A stretch of DNA of 64,000 nt, taken from positions 1 through 64,000 of the forward strand of contig NZ_AOCK01000010.1 in the NCBI RefSeq assembly GCF_000348945.1, written 5' to 3'. The notes below the pieces were generated by a model that saw only the letters and a program-made list of their open reading frames with translations, did not search any database and was not told the DNA's origin. A program made the position numbers and the translations under genes. This document shows positions 43,153 through 51,716 of the stretch, in pieces. Every line of letters begins with the position of its first letter. Positions within the stretch are counted from its first letter, which is position 1. This stretch comes from Paeniglutamicibacter gangotriensis Lz1y (GTDB lineage Bacteria > Actinomycetota > Actinomycetes > Actinomycetales > Micrococcaceae).

Positions 43153-44472
43153 ATGGCCGATATCGAGACCATCACGATGGAAGCGGAGCTGGTCGACGAC
43201 GACGCAGCGCTTGACATTGCGAAGGCCGTCAGCGCTCGTCATTCGATCGCTCGCAAATACATCATGAGGATTCGCCGCCGGCATCCGGAGGCCACCCCCG
43301 CTGAAGTGATCCAGATGCTCGAGCGTCACTATGGTACGTCGATCACAACCGCCGGTGCCGTCATCACCGCGGGCGTGATTGCGGCGGATGTCGGCATCGC
43401 GATGATTCCGGGTGTCGGGGCAGCTGCAGCTGGTGTCAAAAGTGCAGGTCAACAGGCTGCCAAGAAGACCGGCAAAGAAGCTGTGAAGATTGCTGCAAAA
43501 CAAGCCGCGAAACAAGCCGCGAAGCAAGCTGCAAAGAACATGGCGCTGGGCACCGCGAAGAACGGCGCTCTGCGAGCAGCGGCGCTCCTCCCTGCTGGCG
43601 ATGAACAACTGCAGTTCGAACTAACCGCCATCTTCGGACTCGCAATAGCAGACATTCACGGAATGGACCTCGACCAAGACCAAGCTCATGCCCTTGTTTA
43701 TGGGTTGTCGAACGAACGCGTTAGTCAGCAGCAGATCGCGACGATGGCTACGGACCTCTCGAAGGTCTCCTCCGAAGGTGTTGTCGGCGTCGGCAACAGG
43801 ATCGCAGCTGGCCGCACGGACTGGTCCCATTGGGCGAGCACGCTCGCGGACACGCTCCCTGGAGGAGCAGCACAGAGTTTGGTTCGGACCATGCAAACGG
43901 GTCAGCTGGACACCGTGCGCGAGAACTTGAGCGGAAAGCAGCAGGCAACGATCGAATATGGAGTTGGGGCCTTGGCTGGAGGGGTCACACGCTTCGTGTT
44001 CGGTCGAGACGTCATCGTCGCAGCCAGAGCCGCGTTTGCTGATGCCCCAAGCGAGTTCCCCGCATATTTGGCGGTCACTGCCAAAGCGAAGCCTGACACC
44101 CATGACGGAGAGGACGAATCGAACCGGGCTCTCGCTGCATTGGAAGACGCAGCGAAGGTGACAGGAAACTGGATCTCCGATACTGCCAGCACCGTTGGTG
44201 GCGGTGTCGCGACGGGGGCTGTCGCAGTGGGTACCGGCGTGGCAAGCGCCGCCGGTTCGGTGACGCGCCCGTTTCGGAGTGTGGACATCGACGGGGACGG
44301 GATACCGGATGAGCCGCAAGCACTCAGCAAGGTCAAGGGCATCGGCGGCGCCATCGCCGGTACGGCGGGCTCGGTCGGCGGGAACGTCGCAGGGCTGTTC
44401 AAGAGGAAGAAGCGCGGCGAACAGTCAGCCGGCGGGACTGATCTCGACACTGAACAACCGGTCGAGAACTAG
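43153..44472 (+). CDS. Unknown protein with alanine-lysine repeats and calcium-loop-like motif
   Basis: The 439-residue protein starts at ATG 43153, just after GAGGAG. Residues 30-55 (R-R-R-H-P-E-A-T-P-A-E-V-I-Q-M-L-E-R-H-Y) match a domain start common in actinobacterial hypothetical proteins with hydrophobic glycine/alanine-rich cores (T-T-A-G-A-V-I-T-A-G-V-I-A-A). Four K-Q-A-A or K-A-A-K-Q units near residues 110-130 form a basic amphipathic helix. Near residue 378 D-I-D-G-D-G-I-P-D-E looks like a calcium-binding loop. Three further glycine-rich hydrophobic stretches surround it. The pattern suggests membrane association, but no function is known. It sits between two toxin-antitoxin loci. 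Confidence 0.7.
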   Translation: MADIETITMEAELVDDDAALDIAKAVSARHSIARKYIMRIRRRHPEATPAEVIQMLERHYGTSITTAGAVITAGVIAADVGIAMIPGVGAAAAGVKSAGQQAAKKTGKEAVKIAAKQAAKQAAKQAAKNMALGTAKNGALRAAALLPAGDEQLQFELTAIFGLAIADIHGMDLDQDQAHALVYGLSNERVSQQQIATMATDLSKVSSEGVVGVGNRIAAGRTDWSHWASTLADTLPGGAAQSLVRTMQTGQLDTVRENLSGKQQATIEYGVGALAGGVTRFVFGRDVIVAARAAFADAPSEFPAYLAVTAKAKPDTHDGEDESNRALAALEDAAKVTGNWISDTASTVGGGVATGAVAVGTGVASAAGSVTRPFRSVDIDGDGIPDEPQALSKVKGIGGAIAGTAGSVGGNVAGLFKRKKRGEQSAGGTDLDTEQPVEN

Positions 44473-44564
44473 CCGGTGCATCAGAGGTTATTCAATTGCC
44501 TAACGCGGTGGAGGTTAGGTTAAGCACCAATCGTTCTTGGCGGATCTTGTTATAAACCGTTCTC

Positions 44565-44846
44565 GTGATCAGATCGTTCGGAAACAGGAACACCGAGCGG
44601 ATCTGGCATGCGCAGTACGTCAAACGCATCGACCGAACGGTGCAGCGAACGGCACCGCGGAAGCTCGAGCTGATCCATGCGGCGAAGGATGTGGAGGATC
44701 TTCGCATCCCGCCTGGCATCCACGTGGAGCGGTTGGCCGGTGACCGTCGCGGTCGGCACAGCATCCGCGTGAACTTGCAATAGCGTCTTTGTGTCGTCTG
44801 GAAATAAGGAAGCGCGGAAGATGTCGAACGCGTTGATTACCCCTGA
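44565..44846 (+). pseudogene. higB: HigB toxin with two in-frame stop codons
   Basis: The frame from ATG 44565 gives a typical HigB (M-I-R-S-F-G-N-R-N-T-E-R-I-W-H, then H-A-A-K-D-V-E-D-L-R-I-P-P-G). It meets TAG at 44781-44783, where the family has tyrosine after V-N-x-Q, and TAA at 44805-44807. Beyond them the same frame still reads R-L-C-V-V-W-K and G-S-A-E-D-V-E-R-V-D-Y-P to a TGA at 44844-44846, the normal C-terminus overlapping the antitoxin start. The toxin is therefore dead by two point substitutions, with no frameshift. Confidence 0.85.
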
Positions 44847-45141
44847 GACGGACTTGATCGAGCCGATGCACCCGGGGGAGATCCTGAGGGAAGACTTCAT
44901 TGAGGAGCTCGGGCTCACCCGGAACAAGCTGGCTGTGTCGATCTTCGTGCCCACACGTCGAATCAACGAGATCGTACACGGCAAGCGGGGCATCACCGCC
45001 GACACGGCGATCCGTCTCGCACGGTACTTCGGCACCTCGGAAGAATTCTGGATGAACTTGCAGTCCAACTACGAGCTGCGGCTCAAGCTCCGGACCCTGC
45101 GCGACAAAGTTGCAGCGATCACGCCGTTGAAAGTTCCCTGA
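44821..45141 (+). CDS. higA: HigA-family antitoxin (XRE-type regulator)
   Basis: This 106-residue protein is an HTH antitoxin: M-H-P-G-E-I-L-R-E-D-F-I-E-E-L-G-L, V-P-T-R-R-I-N-E-I-V-H-G-K-R-G-I, T-A-D-T-A-I-R-L-A-R-Y-F-G-T-S-E-E-F-W-M-N-L-Q. The ATG at 44821 lies inside the end of the dead higB frame, as in normal higBA loci; AGGAAG is upstream. It is intact although the toxin is broken, so it may now act only as a DNA-binding protein or neutralise another HigB. Confidence 0.9.
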   Translation: MSNALITPETDLIEPMHPGEILREDFIEELGLTRNKLAVSIFVPTRRINEIVHGKRGITADTAIRLARYFGTSEEFWMNLQSNYELRLKLRTLRDKVAAITPLKVP

Positions 45142-45359
45142 CCGAGCATTCCCGTCGTCTGGTTCGGAATGGGCGCGACCTACGAGATCTAGGACCAACG
45201 GCTCCGATTTTCAACCACGATGACATCCCGCTGGGGTCACCGACGTACAGATGTCCGCGGGGTGGAGCGCCGCGGGTGAGTCGCTGAGCGAGGCGGCCGT
45301 ATGCAAACGTGCTCATCATCCCCACTGTGGTGGAGCGAACATGCTCCAGGCGGTGTCCT

Positions 45360-45730
45360 CATCGGCATTCCGGGTACTGTGGCGGAACTCCAGGACCTGC
45401 GGAGGGCGGGTTGCAAAGAGATCCGATGGCCCGCGCTCACTGTGCCGCAGTCGTGCAGGAATGCATGCAGCACCTGACGCGCGTAGGACCGAGACGGAGT
45501 TGCCGCCCGGATCATCCGTCACGGTGTGGGGCGGAGCAACGACCGTCGAGCCGATCTCGGACTCAAGATCACTCGAGGCGGAGATGCCCTCAATCATCGT
45601 GCCATTCTGCTTCGAGGCGATCAGTCGGCGCAATGCGAGGTCGAGGATGGCGCGATTCGACTTCCCGCCAGTGAGCACCCTGGCTCGCTCACCGTCACTT
45701 CAGGTCGAGATCGACACTTGTGATCACCAT
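45360..45730 (-). pseudogene. VapB-like antitoxin, frameshifted, with possible VapC relic
   Basis: On the minus strand an ATG at 45730 reads V-I-T-S-V-D-L-D-L-K and stops; after small deletions another frame continues V-L-T-G-G-K-S-N-R-A-I-L-D-L-A-L-R-R-L-I-A-S-K-Q-N-G-T-M-I-E-G-I, matching VapB-type antitoxins. Further along, V-L-E-F-R-H-S-T-R-N-A-D-E-D-T-A-W resembles the E-L-R-H-N-x-T-A-Y-D-A-A-Y block of a VapC PIN toxin. At least two frameshifts and large losses make it a relic. The rest of 45142-45984 shows no gene. Confidence 0.5.
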
Positions 45731-45984
45731 GTTGGACTCCCTGCCCTATGCAGCTGACCATATGGAAGTTGAAAAGACGCGTCGCTGTTGTAACTGCCCA
45801 ATGTCTTTGACGGTGTACGGTGCTGCATCCTGCAGGGCAGGACGGTGGCGTTGGGCAATGGACTGGGCTTCGTTCCTACCGGTGGGCCGCGACAACCCCA
45901 CCGAGCTGCTACCCACCTGCTCGCGGTCCTTCTCCGGAGCACCGAAGCAGCCACCGGCTCCAATTGCGGCCTAGGATGGTTGCC

Positions 45985-47241
45985 ATGACATCTCCCTTCC
46001 GCCGCAGTGTCGCCGAGCATCAAGATGCCATCGAGGCGTTGCTCGGTCCCGGCCTGCGAACCCTGAGCAGCGAACCGGTGGCACTGGACGATGCGTTGGG
46101 CGGCACCCTAGCCTCGGACCTGGTGGCCCCGCGTGCGCTGCCGCCCTGGGATAACTCCCAAATGGACGGGTACGCCGTGCACTCGGGCGACCTGGGCACG
46201 GGCCCGCTGCGGGTCGTTGCCCCCATCGCGGCCGGGCAGACTGCCCCCGCACTGGAACGCGGCACCGCCGCCCCGATCATGACCGGTGCTCCGATGCCCG
46301 TCGGCTCCAACACCGTTGTGCCCATCGAAGCAGCTGTACCCGACGCGTTTCCCACCGAGCACCAAATCGCTGCGGGCTTCAAGGTGAAGGTGCCGGGGTC
46401 GAGTGCTGAAGGCGCTTATGTACGCACCCTGGGCAGCGACATCGCCGAAGGCGCGGTGGTAGTGAAGGCAGGAACGCGGCTGGGTCCCACAGCCTTGGGC
46501 CTTCTGGCGGGGCTCGGCGTCGAGACTGTGGAAGTACTTGCCGCGCCCCGGGTATTGCTGCTCTCCACCGGGGATGAACTCGTGGCACCCGGTGCACAGC
46601 TAGGGCCCGGGCAGATCCACGACGCCAACACCACGCTGCTGCGTGAATGCCTGCGCACGGCCGGATGCCAAGTGGACACCGCAGGGGTCCTTGATGACTC
46701 GCCCGAGCACTTTTCCCGCTCACTGGCTTCGGCCTTGGCTGCGGGGGAGCAGGAGTACCAGCTGGTGCTCAGCAGCGGGGGGATCTCCCAGGGCGCCTTC
46801 GACGTGGTCAAGGAGGTCCTTGCCGATCACGGGATCGACTTCGGATCGGTAGCCATGCAGCCCGGCGGACCCCAGGGTGCCGGCACCCTGGCCTTGCCCG
46901 GCACCAGCCCGGTGCCCTTCGTCGCCCTGCCGGGCAACCCGGTTAGCGCCTATGTTTCCTTTGAAATGTTCCTGCGCCCGGTGCTTGCCGCCGTCTTGGG
47001 GCTGCCGACACGCATCCAGACCACCGCAACGCTGACCGAATACCTGGATTCCCTGGAAGGCAAGGTGCAGATCCGCCGCGGCACCTTTGCCAACGGCGGC
47101 TTCACCCCGCTGGGCGGGGCTTCCTCGCACCTGCTCGCGGCATTGGCCGCAAGCGACGCCTTCCTGCTCATTGACGAGAACACCACTACCCTGCCCGCCG
47201 GAAGCGACGTGCAGGTCCTGATCATTGGAGATGGCTCATGA
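45985..47241 (+). CDS. moeA: Molybdopterin molybdenumtransferase MoeA
   Basis: This 418-residue protein inserts molybdate into adenylated molybdopterin. Landmarks are [14 protein letters not shown] (S-x-M-D-G-Y-A motif), M-T-G-A-P-M-P, L-S-T-G-D-E-L, the domain [11 protein letters not shown] block and L-P-G-N-P-V-S-A. The ATG at 45985 gives the family N-terminus; an ATG three codons earlier is also possible. It starts a four-gene operon with moaC, mogA and moaE in which each stop overlaps the next start. Confidence 0.95.
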   Translation: MTSPFRRSVAEHQDAIEALLGPGLRTLSSEPVALDDALGGTLASDLVAPRALPPWDNSQMDGYAVHSGDLGTGPLRVVAPIAAGQTAPALERGTAAPIMTGAPMPVGSNTVVPIEAAVPDAFPTEHQIAAGFKVKVPGSSAEGAYVRTLGSDIAEGAVVVKAGTRLGPTALGLLAGLGVETVEVLAAPRVLLLSTGDELVAPGAQLGPGQIHDANTTLLRECLRTAGCQVDTAGVLDDSPEHFSRSLASALAAGEQEYQLVLSSGGISQGAFDVVKEVLADHGIDFGSVAMQPGGPQGAGTLALPGTSPVPFVALPGNPVSAYVSFEMFLRPVLAAVLGLPTRIQTTATLTEYLDSLEGKVQIRRGTFANGGFTPLGGASSHLLAALAASDAFLLIDENTTTLPAGSDVQVLIIGDGS

Positions 47242-47780
47242 GCCCACACACACCACCGGGAGATGTTCCGGGCAAACTCTCACATGTGCGCGCCGACGGC
47301 AGCGCCCACATGGTTGATGTCTCGGCTAAGGCCGAGACCAGCCGCGAAGCCACCGCCGAGGCCTTTGTCCACACCACCACCGAAGTCCTGGCGCTGATCA
47401 CCAGCTCCGGGATGCCCAAGGGAGACGCGCTCGCCGTGGCCCGGATCGCCGGGATCATGGGGGCCAAAAAGACCTCAGAGCTGATCCCGCTCTGCCACCC
47501 GCTGCCGATCTCCAAGGTCACCGTCGACTTCGAGCTGGGTGCCGCGGATCGCGTGCGGATCCTAGCCACCGTGAAGACCCGCGGTGTCACCGGGGTGGAA
47601 ATGGAGGCGCTGACCGCCGTGTCCACCGCGGCCCTGGCCCTGTATGACATGATCAAGGCCGTCGACAAGCACGCGAGCATCACCGATATGCGGGTGCTGG
47701 CCAAGTCGGGAGGCAAGTCCGGTTCCTGGGACATTGCCCCGCAACAACATGAAAACCCCGAAGGAGAAATACGCGCATGA
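47238..47780 (+). CDS. moaC: Cyclic pyranopterin monophosphate synthase MoaC
   Basis: This 180-residue enzyme completes the first step of molybdenum cofactor synthesis with MoaA. It contains [40 protein letters not shown] and the active-site D-M-I-K-A-V-D-K (K-A-V/M-D-K). The start overlaps the moeA stop by four bases. Confidence 0.96.
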   Translation: MSPHTPPGDVPGKLSHVRADGSAHMVDVSAKAETSREATAEAFVHTTTEVLALITSSGMPKGDALAVARIAGIMGAKKTSELIPLCHPLPISKVTVDFELGAADRVRILATVKTRGVTGVEMEALTAVSTAALALYDMIKAVDKHASITDMRVLAKSGGKSGSWDIAPQQHENPEGEIRA

Positions 47781-48280
47781 GCGCCTGTGAACCCCGCCCT
47801 GCCCCGCGCAAGGCAGCCATCCTGATCTCGTCCACCCGTGCCGCCCTGGGCCTCTACGAGGACGCCAGCGCCCCGGTGATCACCGACTGGCTCCAGGAGC
47901 AGGACTTCGACGTGAGCCCCGCGGTCATCGTGCCCGACGGCCCGGCCGTGGGGGCCACGCTGAGCGCGCTGCTGCTGACCAAGCCGAGCGTCATCATCAC
48001 CTCCGGCGGCACCGGACTGAGCCACGATGACGTGACCCCCGAGCAGACCGAGCCGCTGCTGGACCGGATGATCCCCGGGATCATGGAGGCGCTGCGCGCC
48101 GCCGGCCGGGAAAAGACCCCCATGGCGGCGTTGAGCCGCGGACACGCAGGAGTCTCGGGGGAGACCTTCATCGTGAACCTGCCCGGTTCCCCCTCCGGAG
48201 TCATGGACGGACTCTCCGTACTCGAACCCCTGCTGAACCACATCTGCGACCAGCTCGAGGGCACCCATGCCCACCACTGA
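47777..48280 (+). CDS. mogA: Molybdopterin adenylyltransferase MogA/MoaB type
   Basis: This 167-residue protein adenylates molybdopterin before metal insertion. It has [17 protein letters not shown] near residue 74-90 and N-L-P-G-S-P-S-G-V at the C-terminus, typical of the MoaB/Mog fold. It overlaps moaC by four bases and moaE by fourteen. MogA and MoaB are hard to tell apart from sequence alone; no second copy is visible here. Confidence 0.9.
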   Translation: MSACEPRPAPRKAAILISSTRAALGLYEDASAPVITDWLQEQDFDVSPAVIVPDGPAVGATLSALLLTKPSVIITSGGTGLSHDDVTPEQTEPLLDRMIPGIMEALRAAGREKTPMAALSRGHAGVSGETFIVNLPGSPSGVMDGLSVLEPLLNHICDQLEGTHAHH

Positions 48281-48716
48281 TCCCCACCAGATACCCGGCG
48301 AGGTGGTGCATGCTGGAATCAGCGACACTCCGATCGACGCCGAAACCGCATGGAACGCCGTGGAATCGGCGCACACCGGCGCGGTGGTGAGCTTCGGCGG
48401 GATCGTGCGCAACCACGACGGCGGCCGCGATGTCCTGAAATTGACCTACAGCGCCCACCCCAACGCCCCGACGCGCATCACCGAGCTGGTCACCGAGGTT
48501 GCTGCGAGGCACCCGGGAACCCGGCTCTGGGCAGCACACCGGGTGGGGGAGCTACAGATCGGCGACGCCGCACTGATAGCCGCAGCAGCATCGGCCCACC
48601 GCGGAGCGGCCTTTGACGCCTGCCGCGACCTGGTGGAGACCGTCAAGGCCCACGTCCCGGTGTGGAAGGAACAGTTCTTCGCCGACGGCGAGGTTGAATG
48701 GGTCGGCAGCGCGTAG
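48267..48716 (+). CDS. moaE: Molybdopterin synthase large subunit MoaE
   Basis: This 149-residue subunit joins two sulfurs to precursor Z with MoaD. It shows [31 protein letters not shown], and the catalytic [12 protein letters not shown] (K-x-x-x-F-x-D-G). It ends the operon and its partner moaD is at 32634-32954. A weak six-base hairpin at 48780-48800 followed by CGTTTTG may terminate the operon. Confidence 0.95.
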   Translation: MPTTDPHQIPGEVVHAGISDTPIDAETAWNAVESAHTGAVVSFGGIVRNHDGGRDVLKLTYSAHPNAPTRITELVTEVAARHPGTRLWAAHRVGELQIGDAALIAAAASAHRGAAFDACRDLVETVKAHVPVWKEQFFADGEVEWVGSA

Positions 48717-48923
48717 GACGTGAGGCCTAGTCCACAGTTTCGGACACCACACCATCTGCATGAGGGCGTTGTTCCCTGAGACGCCCGAATCCTAGGCGTC
48801 CGGACGTTTTGTCTGGAAGCAGCAACCGGGCCAGCGCGCATTGCGGTGTCCTCGGACGGTAAAAACGATCTCCCAAGATGGTGGCGTTGTGCGGTGCGTC
48901 CCGCGCACTAGTACCCTAAGTAG

Positions 48924-49166
48924 ATGACCAATGCACCAGATATTGCCCAGTGGATCCTTGATGCGATCCACAAAGAAAAGAACGTCTACCAAGAAGCCAT
49001 CGTGCCGCGCATCGCGGAGACCTTTGGCGACGAGTGGGTCTACACCAACGAAAACGGGCACCCGGCCATCAACCGCGACGTCCTGAAGTCCCTGCGCAAG
49101 CTGCGCGATGCCTCGGTGGTCTGGAACCGTGAGGAACGTTGCTGGAGCGTCGTCGACGCCAGCTAG
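48924..49166 (+). CDS. Small conserved protein of unknown function
   Basis: An 80-residue soluble protein (I-A-Q-W-I-L-D-A-I-H-K-E-K-N-V-Y-Q-E-A-I-V, ending W-N-R-E-E-R-C-W-S-V-V-D) that resembles a short conserved family found in many bacteria. It looks like a winged-helix-sized fold. It is monocistronic and followed by a terminator. Confidence 0.7.
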   Translation: MTNAPDIAQWILDAIHKEKNVYQEAIVPRIAETFGDEWVYTNENGHPAINRDVLKSLRKLRDASVVWNREERCWSVVDAS

Positions 49167-49187
49167 CATGAGCCAGAACCAGTGAGA

Positions 49188-49222
49188 GGCTGCCGGCCGC
49201 AGGATCTACCGGCGGCCTTTTT
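49188..49222 (+). terminator. Intrinsic terminator
   Basis: GGCTGCCGG at 49188-49196 pairs (one G-U) with CCGGCGGCC ending at 49217, followed by five T residues. Confidence 0.8.
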
Positions 49223-49283
49223 GCTGCCCGTTTGTCCCGGTTTCTTTTTCGAAATAGCCGTTCCGACGTGTCATGATGGAGAT

Positions 49284-49460
49284 ATGAGTCTTTTTTCCAG
49301 CGTACAAAAATTCTTAGGCCTCGACACCCCCGCCAGGCTTGGCGGTTACCGCTTCAACACGAGGTCAGGAAGCATGCCCGTATGCGAGCGGTGCGGAGCG
49401 ATGGTGTCCTATGATACCCAGCAGTTGCACAGGGATTGGCACACGCAGGGTCTGCGCTGA
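49284..49460 (+). CDS. Small zinc-finger-like protein
   Basis: The 58-residue frame from ATG 49284, preceded by GGAG, ends with C-E-R-C-G-A-M-V-S-Y-D-T-Q-Q-L-H-R-D-W-H, a C-x2-C...H-x3-H zinc finger. Small proteins of this kind are common in actinobacteria and are of unknown function. No operon partner. The interval 49461-49772 contains only the inverted repeat listed separately. Confidence 0.65.
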   Translation: MSLFSSVQKFLGLDTPARLGGYRFNTRSGSMPVCERCGAMVSYDTQQLHRDWHTQGLR

Positions 49461-49728
49461 CAGTGCGCTGCATCGTCTGCGGCACCCAGACGGTACCCGA
49501 TCTGTTTCTCCGTCCCTAGGGAGAACCTCGCTGCCGTCACTACAAACTGTCGCGCTCACCTCGGCAGTTCGTCATCGTCCCGGGGATGAATGATTGGCAC
49601 GTTTGCTCTTGAGGATTCTCATCAAAGTGCCCTGAGTGGTCGCTTGACCGCCCTATATGAGAGCACTAAACAGTTGGAAATCTCCCGTATCCGCCGACTT
49701 CGGGACCTCGTGCCCTCAAGGTTGTAGG

Positions 49729-49748
49729 ATTGTCTGCATCAAGACAAT
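49729..49748. promoter_or_regulatory. Inverted repeat upstream of the GntR gene
   Basis: ATTGTC (49729-49734) and GACAAT (49743-49748) face each other across eight bases, 25-44 bases before the regulator start. The half-sites match those at 54453 and 60278, which suggests autoregulation. Confidence 0.5.
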
Positions 49749-49772
49749 TTATCGCCAGTGAGGAACGCCAGC

Positions 49773-50459
49773 ATGGCCACATCGAGCCTCGAGCCGCTCA
49801 AGCAGGAATCAACACCTGCCATCATCGCGCGTAAAATTCGCACGGCGATCGGCAACGGTGAATTTGGGCCCGGAGCACAGCTGGGCGAAGCCGATCTGGC
49901 GGGACGGCTGGGCGTCAGCCGCGGGCCGTTGCGTGAAGCCATGCAACGCCTCACTCAGGAAGGCCTACTGGTCAGCATCCGCAACCGCGGACTGTTTGTC
50001 GCGCAGTTCAGCCAGGCGGACATCACCGACATCTATCTCACCCGCACCGCCGTCGAGAGAGGCGCCGCGCTGAAGATCATCGAGGTCGACCACACCAACA
50101 AGCCGGCCGGAGCCGAACTGCTCGGAATCGTTGCGCAGATGGAAGCGCTCGGCGGCGAGCCGGAAGCCATTAGCCGGATCGACATCTCCTTCCACGAGGC
50201 TATGGTGCGCCTGGCCGACAGCCCGCGGCTCACCCGCGTACACGCCACATTGGTGACCGAAACTAAGATGTGCCTAGCGGCACTGGAACAGGCCGAATAC
50301 CCGCTGGAGGACCGGGTCGCCGAACACCGGCGCATCGCCCAAGCGATCATCGACGCCGATGTGCCCGAGCTGCACAAAGCCCTTGCCGACCACATGGACA
50401 GCGCAATTGCCCAACTGCTGGACCCCCTTGAAGCGGCAGGAAAGATCGACCTCCGCTGA
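49773..50459 (+). CDS. GntR-family regulator (FCD type)
   Basis: This 228-residue protein has an N-terminal winged helix (I-I-A-R-K-I-R-T-A-I, then L-G-E-A-D-L-A-G-R-L-G-V-S-R-G-P-L-R-E-A-M) and a C-terminal all-helical FCD ligand domain with the H in S-F-H-E-A-M and E-H-R-R-I-A-Q-A-I. ATG at 49773 follows GAGGA; an in-frame GTG at 49758 would put this site inside the gene. It is convergent with the catabolic cluster and is its most likely repressor, since similar inverted repeats lie at its own promoter and those of the cluster. Confidence 0.9.
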   Translation: MATSSLEPLKQESTPAIIARKIRTAIGNGEFGPGAQLGEADLAGRLGVSRGPLREAMQRLTQEGLLVSIRNRGLFVAQFSQADITDIYLTRTAVERGAALKIIEVDHTNKPAGAELLGIVAQMEALGGEPEAISRIDISFHEAMVRLADSPRLTRVHATLVTETKMCLAALEQAEYPLEDRVAEHRRIAQAIIDADVPELHKALADHMDSAIAQLLDPLEAAGKIDLR

Positions 50460-50518
50460 TCCCAACCCGCAAGCGACGCCATCTTTCTGGGTCGCTGTGT
50501 CGCTGGTCCGCAGGAACC

Positions 50519-51685
50519 CTAAGAGTCCTCGCCACCTCCCAATAGATCCCGGGCCAACAGCACAAAGATGTGCACTGCAGCCACCAATTCTTGAACTGAG
50601 ACCGACTCGTTGGGTTGGTGCGCCTGGTCGTTCAGACCCCCGGGTCCAAACACAATGGTGGGTATTCCCAGATCCCGGGCAATGAATCCTCCATCGCAAG
50701 ACGCAGTCCAACCGGTGACCGGTGAAGAAACTTCCGCGGCCTTGGTCGACCTCAACATGGCGGCCACCAGCGGATGATCGGGATCGGTGCGGAAACCGGG
50801 CATTTCCATAGTGGTGCGGGCGGTGACCTCGATGCCGTCGCTGTCGATGCCGGCCGCGGAGATCTCTTCTAACAACTGTTCGCGGATCACCGTGGTGTCC
50901 TCGCCGGGCATCAGTCGGCGGTCTACGGACAGCCGGGCGTCGGGCGCCACCATGGAGGTGCTACGTCCGCCGGAGATCAAGCCCACGTTCCAGGTTCCAT
51001 GCCCCAGCAGCGGATCGGTGCGCATAGCCAGCTTCTCTTGGTCGGCCGTGATCAGATTACAGATCCGCACCGCCGCGTTGATGGCATTGCGCCCGTCGTC
51101 GGGACGTCCGGAGTGGGCCGCGCGGCCGGCGACCTCAATTTCCAGGTACGAATCCCCGCGGCAGGCGATGACAGTTTCCAGATCGGTGGGCTCGGCGACC
51201 ACACAGGCGGCGTATTCGTATTCCAACCCCTCGGCCACCAGATCACGGATCCCTGCACCGTGTTCCTCTTCATCCACCGTGCAGGCCAAGGTGAGTGGCC
51301 CTGCCAAGGATTCACCTGAATCGCGCAGCAGACCCATGGCGGTGAGCACCGCCGCCAGCCCGCCCTTCATATCGGTGGACCCGCGACCGTACAAACGGTC
51401 GCCTTCCACCCGGGCATCGAAGGGATCATGGTCCCAGCCGTCCCCGGCCGGGACCACATCGGAGTGCCCCAAAAAGAGCAGCCCAGGTGCGGTGCCGCCG
51501 GGCAACGTGATGAACACGTTAGGTCGTCCCGGTGCCACCTCCCGGGTACTGACCTCCAAGCCCAGTTTCCGGGCCTGCTTGACCAGCACCTGGATCGTCG
51601 CGGCTTCGGTGCCGCCGGGATTCTCCCCGCCAGCGTCCACCAGCTTGATGGTCAACGCCGTCAACGCGTCCACATCAATTTTCAT
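50519..51685 (-). CDS. M20-family metallo-amidohydrolase (ArgE/DapE type)
   Basis: This 388-residue enzyme has two-zinc ligands of the M20 family: G-H-S-D-V-V (H74, D76), R-G-S-T-D-M-K-G-G (D105) and T-V-D-E-E-E-H-G-A-G (E139-E140 region), with dimerisation domain between. Relatives hydrolyse N-acyl amino acids. It is the last gene of an operon with the aminotransferase and the M24 hydrolase. In a scheme for ectoine-like substrates it would remove the N-acetyl group after ring opening; that is inferred from context. Confidence 0.9.
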   Translation of the reverse strand: MKIDVDALTALTIKLVDAGGENPGGTEAATIQVLVKQARKLGLEVSTREVAPGRPNVFITLPGGTAPGLLFLGHSDVVPAGDGWDHDPFDARVEGDRLYGRGSTDMKGGLAAVLTAMGLLRDSGESLAGPLTLACTVDEEEHGAGIRDLVAEGLEYEYAACVVAEPTDLETVIACRGDSYLEIEVAGRAAHSGRPDDGRNAINAAVRICNLITADQEKLAMRTDPLLGHGTWNVGLISGGRSTSMVAPDARLSVDRRLMPGEDTTVIREQLLEEISAAGIDSDGIEVTARTTMEMPGFRTDPDHPLVAAMLRSTKAAEVSSPVTGWTASCDGGFIARDLGIPTIVFGPGGLNDQAHQPNESVSVQELVAAVHIFVLLARDLLGGGEDS

Positions 51686-51716
51686 CAGGTGATCTGCTGA
51701 ATTTTGGGTCTCCACC

